Positions 27,328-34,339 of a DNA stretch of 34,339 nt are shown here, piece after piece (position 1 is the first letter of the stretch; each line of letters begins with the position of its first letter). Source of the stretch: Patescibacteria group bacterium (lineage in GTDB: Bacteria > Patescibacteriota > Patescibacteriia > JAGPKW01); NCBI GenBank assembly GCA_021734125.1, contig JAIPJN010000005.1:1-34339 (forward strand). Reading direction: 5' to 3'. A program made the translations under genes and the position numbers. The notes under the pieces were generated by a model. That model worked only from the letters and a program-made list of their open reading frames with translations, had not been told where the DNA came from and ran no database searches.

Positions 27328-27579
27328 ATGTATTATTTACTGTTTACAACTAGTAATTGTTTTAAGTGTCCAAATTTTAAAAAAAATGTTTTAAAAGAAA
27401 TAAATTTTAATGGTGAAGCTTTAGACGAAAGTAATGATGATTTTTTAAGTAGAGCTGAAAAATATTCTGTTATGTCTGTTCCTTCTGTTATTATTTTTAA
27501 AGATAATACACAAAAAGAAGAAATTTTTAGAACATCTGAAGAGTATGATTTTTTAATTTGGGCAAAAAATAATTTATGA
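27328..27579 (+). CDS. Glutaredoxin/thioredoxin-like redoxin (CFKC)
   Basis: LFTTSNCFKCPNFKKN... YSVMSVPSVIIFKDN: CxxC and cis-Pro (VPS) of a redoxin fold; overlaps nrdG start by 4 nt. Confidence 0.8.
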   Translation: MYYLLFTTSNCFKCPNFKKNVLKEINFNGEALDESNDDFLSRAEKYSVMSVPSVIIFKDNTQKEEIFRTSEEYDFLIWAKNNL

Positions 27580-28286
27580 TAATATCTGGAATACAAAAAT
27601 TTAGCACATTAGATTTTCCTAGTTATGTTAGTTGCATAGTTTTTACACCTTACTGTAATTTTAGATGTAAATATTGTCATAATAGCGAGCTTGTTATTCC
27701 ATCTGAAATAGAAAAAATAAAAAATACTTTTATCCCTGAAGAAGTATTTTTTAATTTTCTTAAAAAAAGAAAAAATAAGCTTGATGGTGTAGTTATAACA
27801 GGTGGTGAACCTACTATGCAATCTGATTTAAAAAATTTTATTTTAAAAATAAAAAAAGAGGGTTTTTTAGTAAAATTAGATACTAACGGAACAGATCCTA
27901 ATTTAATTGCAGATCTTTTGGAAAATGATTTGATTGATTATATAGCTATGGATGTTAAAGCTCCTTTGGATAAATATAAAAAAATTATTGATGTAGATAT
28001 TGATACTAATTTAATAAAAAGAAGTATAGATATAATAAAATCTTCTAGTATAAATCATGAATTTAGAACTACAATAGAAAAGAGTTTACTTGATATTGAT
28101 GATATTATGGAAATTGGAAAATTAATTTCTGGATGTATGAAATATGCTATGCAAAAAGTTAATATACATGAAAATGTTTTAGATAAAAATTATCATTTTT
28201 TAGGTGCTTATACAGATGAGTGGTTTGAGCAAGCTAGAAAAATGCTTGTAGATGAACATTATATAGATAATTGTGAAATCAGGTAA
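27576..28286 (+). CDS. nrdG: Anaerobic RNR activating radical SAM protein
   Basis: GIQKFSTLDFPSYVSCIVFTPYCNFRCKYCHNSELV (CxxxCxxC), TGGEPTMQ, VKLDTNGT. Confidence 0.9.
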   Translation: MIISGIQKFSTLDFPSYVSCIVFTPYCNFRCKYCHNSELVIPSEIEKIKNTFIPEEVFFNFLKKRKNKLDGVVITGGEPTMQSDLKNFILKIKKEGFLVKLDTNGTDPNLIADLLENDLIDYIAMDVKAPLDKYKKIIDVDIDTNLIKRSIDIIKSSSINHEFRTTIEKSLLDIDDIMEIGKLISGCMKYAMQKVNIHENVLDKNYHFLGAYTDEWFEQARKMLVDEHYIDNCEIR

Positions 28287-28341
28287 TTTTAAACTGTTGT
28301 TTTTTTAGCTTTCGTTTGTTAAAATAACTCTAAATAATTTT

Positions 28342-28412
28342 GGCGACTTGTCCGAGTGGTTAGGTCAGGGTCTGCAAAACCCTTTACAGCGGTTCAAATC
28401 CGCTAGTCGCCT
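28342..28412 (+). tRNA. tRNA-Cys (anticodon GCA), CCA not encoded
   Basis: ggcgact/agtcgcc acceptor, anticodon loop ctgcaaa, T arm agcggttcaaatccgct, discriminator U73. Confidence 0.93.
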
Positions 28413-28452
28413 CCGTTTTTATATTTATTAATTAAAAAGTTAAGTAAAAAAT

Positions 28453-30354
28453 ATGGATAATAATGAAGAGCAAAACAACTTGGAGGAATTAAAAGAAAAG
28501 GATACAAATAAAAATGAAAATAATATTTCTTCTAAAGAAGAAACAGAAGAAATAAAAGAAAATTTAAAATCTAATAAAATTAAAGATTTTTTTACTAAAT
28601 CTAATAATAAAATTAATTTTGAAAGAATCTTTTTAATTTTTTCTTCTTTAGGTTTTCTTGTTTTTTTATTTTTATATTTAAATACTGTAGGTCTATTTTC
28701 TAATATTTCAATAGCATCTTCATATAATGGTGAAAAAGTAAAAGTAGATCTTTATGCTATGAGTCAATGTCCTTATGGTGTTGAAGCTATGAATACTATG
28801 GATTCAGTTTTAGATTCCATGGGTGAAGTTATAGATTATAATATAAATTATATAGTAAATTTAGACGATACTGGTAATTTAACTTCTTTACATGGCGATC
28901 CTGAAGTAAAAGGAAATATAGTTGAACTTTGTGCTAAAGAATATGCTCCAGATAAATATTTAGATATGATTTCTTGTATGAATGAATCATATTCAGAAAT
29001 TCCAGATAATTGGAGAGATTGTGCAGCAGAATCTTTTATTACTTCTTTAGATCAAATTAAAACCTGTTATGAGGGTGAAGAAGGTGAGGAATTATTAAAA
29101 GAAAATATGAAAAAAGCTAATGAATTGCAAGTTGCTGCTAGTCCTACTTTTTATATAAATGATGAAAAATATCAATCAGCAAGAGATGAAGTTAGTATAA
29201 AAAGATTTTTATGTTCTCAAATAGATTATGATTATAAAGCATGTTTTGACATTCCTGCTTGTGTAGTTGATAGTGATTGTGTTGAAGAAGCTGATAAGAT
29301 TGGTAAATGCATAACAGAAGGAGATGAATCATATTGTGAATATTATGATCCTGAAACTATAGACCTTACAATTTTAAATGATGAAAGATGTGAAGATTGT
29401 GCTTTTGCAGATCAAGTTGTAGCTTCTCTTTCGCAAATATTTAAAGGCCTTAATATAGAAAAGATTGATTATAATACTGAAGAGGGAAAGAAAATATACG
29501 AAGAAAATGATTTAGAATTTTTACCATCTTTCTTATTTGCAGAAAATGTTAAGGGTGGAGAGGGATATCAAAATGTACAAAATTATTTATATGAAAAAGG
29601 TGAATATTTAGAACTTGCTGTTGGTTCAGAATTTAACCCATCTTTAGAAATATGTGATAATTCTAAAGACGATACAGGAAATGGTTTAGTAGATTGTTTA
29701 GATCCTGATTGTTCTTCTGCTCTTGTATGTAGACAAGAAATAGCTAAAAACTTAGATGTTTTTGTTATGAGTGATTGTCCTTATGGAACTCAAGCTTTAG
29801 ATGCTTTAAAAGAAGTGAATGAAAATTTTAAAGACGATAACATTAATATAAATGTTAATTATATAGGGGATCATTATACTGAAGAAGAATTTAATAATTT
29901 AAATGATATTGCTAAGGGTATGTGTGAACAAAGATCTAACGATAAATATTATTGTTCTCTTCATGGTGGATATGAGGTTGAAGAAGATATTAGGAGTTTA
30001 TGTGTAAATAATTATTATCCTGATAAATTTTTAGAATATACTTGGTGTAGAATTGATCAAGGTATAAAAGATGGTGATTATGCAGAATGTTTTAATGGAA
30101 GAATGGATGTTGCCACAATAGATAATTGTGTTTCTTCTTCTGAAGGTACTTATTTATTTGAACAAAATACTCAAATTGCTAAAGATTTAAATATTGGAGC
30201 TAGTCCTACTTGGGTTGTAAATAATAAATATGAAGAGTCTGGGGTAGATGCAAATGCTATAAAACAGGCTTTTTGTAAATATAATTTAAATATTGAAGCT
30301 TGTGAGAATGAATTGAGTTCTACTGCAACTTCTGCTGATGCTTCTTGTAGTTAG
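28453..30354 (+). CDS. Membrane-anchored protein with tandem thioredoxin-fold (DsbA/GILT-like) domains
   Basis: One TM; two homologous domains (VDLYAMSQCPYGVEAMNTM... and LDVFVMSDCPYGTQALDAL...; each with ASPTxxxNxxY), a central CEDC redoxin-like segment and a CDNSKDDTGNGLVDCLDPDCS insert. Confidence 0.75.
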   Translation: MDNNEEQNNLEELKEKDTNKNENNISSKEETEEIKENLKSNKIKDFFTKSNNKINFERIFLIFSSLGFLVFLFLYLNTVGLFSNISIASSYNGEKVKVDLYAMSQCPYGVEAMNTMDSVLDSMGEVIDYNINYIVNLDDTGNLTSLHGDPEVKGNIVELCAKEYAPDKYLDMISCMNESYSEIPDNWRDCAAESFITSLDQIKTCYEGEEGEELLKENMKKANELQVAASPTFYINDEKYQSARDEVSIKRFLCSQIDYDYKACFDIPACVVDSDCVEEADKIGKCITEGDESYCEYYDPETIDLTILNDERCEDCAFADQVVASLSQIFKGLNIEKIDYNTEEGKKIYEENDLEFLPSFLFAENVKGGEGYQNVQNYLYEKGEYLELAVGSEFNPSLEICDNSKDDTGNGLVDCLDPDCSSALVCRQEIAKNLDVFVMSDCPYGTQALDALKEVNENFKDDNININVNYIGDHYTEEEFNNLNDIAKGMCEQRSNDKYYCSLHGGYEVEEDIRSLCVNNYYPDKFLEYTWCRIDQGIKDGDYAECFNGRMDVATIDNCVSSSEGTYLFEQNTQIAKDLNIGASPTWVVNNKYEESGVDANAIKQAFCKYNLNIEACENELSSTATSADASCS

Positions 30355-30389
30355 TAAAAATATTGTATGTGATAATGTACACCCAGTAA

Positions 30390-30427
30390 AAATAAAATCG
30401 TCCATTTAAATAAATGGGCGATTTTTT
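30390..30427 (+). terminator. Rho-independent terminator
   Basis: aaaatcgtccattt-aaat-aaatgggcgattttttt (one G-U) ending at the tRNA-fMet 3' end. Confidence 0.8.
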
Positions 30428-30501
30428 GGTTGCGGGAGTAGGATTTGAACCTACGACCTTCTGGTTATGAGCCAGACGAGCTGCCACTGCTCCATCCCGC
30501 T
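30427..30501 (-). tRNA. Initiator tRNA-fMet (anticodon CAT), CCA encoded
   Basis: Minus strand AGCGGGATGGAGCAGTGGCAGCTCGTCTGGCTCATAACCAGAAGGTCGTAGGTTCAAATCCTACTCCCGCAACCA; 1:72 mismatch and A11:U24 as in bacterial initiators. Confidence 0.9.
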
Positions 30502-30610
30502 ATATATTAACTTTTTCATGCTAATATAATTATCTTCTTTTGTCAAATTTTAGTTTACTTATAATTTTATATGTTATAATGTATTTAATTATTAACCCTT
30601 TAACTTATAT

Positions 30611-32062
30611 ATGTTTAATAAGTTTTATATAACAGCAACTTTGCCTTATGCTAATGGAAATCCACATTTAGGACATGCTTTAGAATTTATACAAGCTGAT
30701 GTTATTTCTAGATATAAAAGAAGTATAAGTTCTAAAGATAATGTTTTTTTTAATCTTGGTGTAGATGAACATGGTTTAAAAATATATTTAAAAGCTAAAG
30801 AATTAGGTTTAGAACCTATTGAATTAGTTAATAAAAATACTCAAATATTTAAAGATTTTTGTTCTTTGCTTAATATTTCTTATGATAATTTTTATAGAAC
30901 ATCTTCTGATTTTCATAAAGAAAATGCTAAAAAGTTTTGGAATATTTCATTTAAAAATGGAGATATTTATAAAAAGAAGTATAAAGGATTATATTGTGTT
31001 GGTTGTGAGTCTTTTGTTTTTGAAAATGATTTAGTTGATGGAAAATGTCCTTTGCATAATAAAAAACCTATTTTAATAGAAGAAGAAAATTGGTTTTTAA
31101 AACTTTCTAAATATAGAAAAGCTCTTTCTGATTTTTTATCATCAGGAAATAATATAAAACCTGATTTTAAATCGAATGAGCTTTATAATTTTAATTCTCA
31201 AATTTCTGATATATCTATTTCTAGAAGTGTAGAAAATTTACCTTGGGGAGTTGAAGTTCCAAATGACAGTAGTCAAGTTATGTATGTTTGGTTTGATGCT
31301 TTAACTAATTATCTTTCTGCTTTAAAATTTAACAATAAGAGTTATGAGGAATGGTGGAATAATGAAAATTGTGAAACTATTCAAATTTTTGGTCCTGATA
31401 ATTTAAGATTTCAAGGTGGAATTTTTCAAGGAATGCTTAAATCTTTCAATTTTGATTTTACTAAAAAATTACTTTGTCATGGAACTATTTTAGATAATAA
31501 TGGAAATAAAATGAGTAAAAGTATTGGTAATGTTGTAGATCCTATAGAACAAATTAATAAGTATAATTTAGATGCTTTTAGATATTATCTTATAGTTGGA
31601 ATGTCTACTTTTGCTGATAGTCCTTATAAAGAATCTACACTTGTTGATTTATATAATTCTCATTTAGCTAATAATTTTGGTAATCTTTTAAATAGAGTTA
31701 TACATCTTGCTAATAAAAATGAAGTTTCTTATTTTTTAGATGAAAATAAAATTGAAAAAGATTTTAATAATAATTTTATAAAAGAGCCTTTTGAACAATT
31801 TAATAAATATATTGAAGAGTATGAATTACAAAAAGCTTTTTTAAAGATTAATGAAGTAAATTCTTTGGCCAATGAATATATTACTGAAAAAGCTCCTTGG
31901 AAAATGGAAAATAAAGATGAAATTGAAAATATTTTAAATAATTTAAGTATTTTATTATATAAAGTATCTTCTATTTTAGAGATTTTAATTCCAAATTCTG
32001 CTAAAATAGCTAAGGATATGCTTACAAAAAAAGAAAAAGGAATTTTATTTGAAAAATTATGA
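30611..32062 (+). CDS. metG: Methionyl-tRNA synthetase
   Basis: ITATLPYANGNPHLGHALEFIQADVISRYKR, GHGTILDNNGNKMSKSIGN-type KMSKS, WFDALTNYLSAL. Confidence 0.96.
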   Translation: MFNKFYITATLPYANGNPHLGHALEFIQADVISRYKRSISSKDNVFFNLGVDEHGLKIYLKAKELGLEPIELVNKNTQIFKDFCSLLNISYDNFYRTSSDFHKENAKKFWNISFKNGDIYKKKYKGLYCVGCESFVFENDLVDGKCPLHNKKPILIEEENWFLKLSKYRKALSDFLSSGNNIKPDFKSNELYNFNSQISDISISRSVENLPWGVEVPNDSSQVMYVWFDALTNYLSALKFNNKSYEEWWNNENCETIQIFGPDNLRFQGGIFQGMLKSFNFDFTKKLLCHGTILDNNGNKMSKSIGNVVDPIEQINKYNLDAFRYYLIVGMSTFADSPYKESTLVDLYNSHLANNFGNLLNRVIHLANKNEVSYFLDENKIEKDFNNNFIKEPFEQFNKYIEEYELQKAFLKINEVNSLANEYITEKAPWKMENKDEIENILNNLSILLYKVSSILEILIPNSAKIAKDMLTKKEKGILFEKL

Positions 32063-32619
32063 TTTTTTATCTTGAAGGTTTTATATTAAATGTTTTTTCT
32101 GACTTTTTTGTTATAAATGTTTCAGGAATTGGTTACAAGGTTTATATAGCTTCTCCTAAGCTTTTTTCTTTTAATGTTTCAGATAAAATATCATTATATA
32201 TTTATCAAAATTTAAAAGAAGACTCTTCTGATCTTTTTGGATTTTCTAATATTTCTGAAAGGGAATTTTTTGAAAAATTAATTTCTGTTAAGGGAGTTGG
32301 ACCAAAATCAGCTTCATCTATACTTATTGGTTCTGATATAAATATTTTAAAAGAAGGAATAGCGACTGGTGATGTTAATATTGTTTCTAAAATTAAGGGG
32401 ATAGGTAAAAAAACAGCAGAAAGGATTATTTTAGAACTTGCAGGTAAGTTAAATTTAGAAGATATATTAAAGAGTGATAATTTGAAAGATGTTTCAGATG
32501 AAGCTATAGGAGCTCTTATTAGTTTAGGGTTTTCTGAAAAAGAAGCAAAAGACTCTTTAAATTCAATTGATTCTAATTTGTCTGTTGAAGATCAAATTAA
32601 ACAAGTTTTAAAAAAATAA
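32059..32619 (+). CDS. ruvA: Holliday junction branch migration protein RuvA
   Basis: VINVSGIGYKVYIASP, FEKLISVKGVGPKSASSIL, SKIKGIGKKTAERIILEL, C-terminal ALISLGFSEKEA; overlaps metG by ATGA. Confidence 0.95.
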   Translation: MIFYLEGFILNVFSDFFVINVSGIGYKVYIASPKLFSFNVSDKISLYIYQNLKEDSSDLFGFSNISEREFFEKLISVKGVGPKSASSILIGSDINILKEGIATGDVNIVSKIKGIGKKTAERIILELAGKLNLEDILKSDNLKDVSDEAIGALISLGFSEKEAKDSLNSIDSNLSVEDQIKQVLKK

Positions 32620-32620
32620 G

Positions 32621-34018
32621 ATGTTTTTTTATAAAATTAAACAATTTATTAGAAAAATTACTCCCAAATTTTTTATTAATTTTTATCATTTTACATTAGC
32701 TTTTTTAGCTTCTTTATTTTATGGTTTTCCTTCAAGAAAAATGATAATTGTTGGAATTACTGGTACTAATGGTAAAACTACTACTGCTAATATGTTAGCT
32801 TCTATTTTAGAAGAAAATAATTATAGAGTTGGAATGACGACAACTATTAATTTTAAAATAGGAAATAAAATTTGGGAAAATGAAACTAAACAAGGCATGC
32901 AGGGAAGATTTAAAATGCAAAAATTACTTTTTTCTATGAAAAAAGAACTTTGTGATGTTGCTATTGTTGAAACTACTTCTCAAGGTATAGAACAATTTAG
33001 ATCTTTTGGTATAAAATATGATATTTGTATTTTTACTAATATTACCCCAGAACACATAGAAGCTCATGGCGGTTTTGAAAATTATAAGAAAATGAAATTA
33101 AAATTATTTAAACAATTAGAAAATAGAAGTAAAAAATTTATTAATGGTAACTACATTCCGAAAACTATAATTGCTAATTTTAATGATTCTTCTGTTTTAG
33201 ATTTTATAAATTTTGATGTTGATAAAATTTATGGAAATATAGTTTATGATGGTGATAATAAAATAGATGTTTCTGATTTTATTTCTGATGAAAAATATAG
33301 TTTTATATTTGCTAGGAATTTAGATTTAGATATTAAAACTTCTTTTGATTTAATTTATCAAAAGAATCCTTCTTCTTTTGAGAATTCTAGAATAAAACTT
33401 AATTTATTTGGTGTTTATAATATTTATAGTGCTATTTCTGCCTCAAGTTGCGCTATTTCTTTGGGTGTTAATCTTGATTCTGTTAAAAAATCTTTAGAAA
33501 AAATAGTTACTATTTCTGGTAGAATGGAATTTGTTCCAAATACTAAAGGAGTTTTTGGTGTTGTTGATTATGCTCATGATCCTATCTCACTTGAAAGAGT
33601 TTATAGAAGTTTAAAAAATATAACATTAAAAAATAATTCCAAACTAATTTGTGTTTTAGGTTCTTGTGGTGGTGGAAGAGATAAAAAATCTAGATATCAG
33701 AAAGGTTTAATTGCTGGGAAATTATGTGATTATGTTTTTGTTACAAATGAAGATCCTTATGATGATGATCCAAAAGAAATTATAAATGATGTTTTTTCTG
33801 GTGTTTCTGCTGCTTCTTCTAAAAAAGAAAATATTAATTGTTTTAAAATAGATTCTAGAAAAGATGCTATTTTAAGAGCTGTTAATATTTCAAAACCTGG
33901 AGATGTTATTGTTGCTACAGGTAAAGGCTCTGAGAGATGTATAGTTTCTAAAAATGGAGAAAAAATAAATTGGAATGAATTTGAAGTATTAAAAAGTGCA
34001 ATAGAATCTAAAAAATGA
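32621..34018 (+). CDS. Mur ligase family protein, MurE-like
   Basis: IVGITGTNGKTTTANMLASILE, ETTSQGIEQFR, NITPEHIEAHGGFENYKKMK, SGRMEFVPNTKGVFGVVDYAHDPISLERVYRSLK, VLGSCGGGRDKKSRYQKG. Confidence 0.9.
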   Translation: MFFYKIKQFIRKITPKFFINFYHFTLAFLASLFYGFPSRKMIIVGITGTNGKTTTANMLASILEENNYRVGMTTTINFKIGNKIWENETKQGMQGRFKMQKLLFSMKKELCDVAIVETTSQGIEQFRSFGIKYDICIFTNITPEHIEAHGGFENYKKMKLKLFKQLENRSKKFINGNYIPKTIIANFNDSSVLDFINFDVDKIYGNIVYDGDNKIDVSDFISDEKYSFIFARNLDLDIKTSFDLIYQKNPSSFENSRIKLNLFGVYNIYSAISASSCAISLGVNLDSVKKSLEKIVTISGRMEFVPNTKGVFGVVDYAHDPISLERVYRSLKNITLKNNSKLICVLGSCGGGRDKKSRYQKGLIAGKLCDYVFVTNEDPYDDDPKEIINDVFSGVSAASSKKENINCFKIDSRKDAILRAVNISKPGDVIVATGKGSERCIVSKNGEKINWNEFEVLKSAIESKK

Positions 34019-34050
34019 TATAATTTTAGTGTAAATATAAATATATTATT

Positions 34051-34339
34051 ATGAAAAAGGTTTTTATTTTATTTCTTTTTTTAAGTTTATTAGTTGTTTT
34101 ACCTGGTTTTGGTTGTAAAGACACTGTTATTTCTTCTAGAATTAAAGATGAAGTAGAAAATGTAAATCTTTCTTATTGGAGAGTTTGGGATAATTCTTCT
34201 GATTTTTCTCCTTTAATAAAGGCTTATAAAGATGATCATCCTTATGTAAAAGTATCTTATAAAAAAATTAGATATGAAAATTTAAGAGATGAATTAATAG
34301 ATGCTTGGTCTAGAGATAAGGGGCCAGATATTTTTAGTA
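34051..34339 (+). CDS. Extracellular solute-binding lipoprotein, N-terminus (truncated by window edge)
   Basis: MKKVFILFLFLSLLVVLPGFGCKD... (lipobox-like) ...NLSYWRVWDNSSDFSPLIKAYKDDHPYVKVSYKKIRYENLRDELIDAWSRDKGPDIFS. Confidence 0.7.
   Translation, partial: MKKVFILFLFLSLLVVLPGFGCKDTVISSRIKDEVENVNLSYWRVWDNSSDFSPLIKAYKDDHPYVKVSYKKIRYENLRDELIDAWSRDKGPDIFS

Noticed and set aside
1-34339. UGA recoded as glycine (Gracilibacteria/Absconditabacteria code)
   Set aside because: Several genes (2587-3252, 30611-32062, 32621-34018) end at TGA at expected protein termini, with no in-frame TGA in conserved genes.

Overview
AT-rich, gene-dense bacterial window with standard stop usage (several genes end in TGA, so UGA is not recoded to Gly). 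Gene content and compact overlaps suggest a Candidate Phyla Radiation / Patescibacteria genome (inference). Order: 3' end of a D-Ala-D-Ala ligase; ftsK; RodZ-like HTH protein; recA; a secretion/surface locus (C39-like cysteine peptidase with D/N/E-rich linker and beta-helix, VirB6/TrbL-like membrane protein, disordered protein, PrgI-like, VirB4 N-domain-like, VirB4 ATPase, accessory membrane proteins, beta-propeller, lamin-tail-domain protein); tRNA-Leu, tRNA-Asp; TspO/MBR-like; rubrerythrin; YebC; stand-alone [FeFe]-hydrogenase H-domain protein; class III RNR locus (nrdD core, separate glycyl-radical ORF, redoxin, nrdG); tRNA-Cys; multi-thioredoxin-fold protein; tRNA-fMet; metG-ruvA-murE-like; start of a solute-binding lipoprotein. 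Most notable observations: (1) a set of short palindromes with a shared GTAG head and about 23-nt architecture but different stem sequences, inserted in frame in two disordered protein regions and once next to a tRNA; (2) an anaerobic RNR whose glycyl-radical domain is a separate 56-aa ORF, missing from the supplied ORF track; (3) a minimal H-cluster-like protein with no maturases in the window; (4) an initiator tRNA with unusual identity positions.
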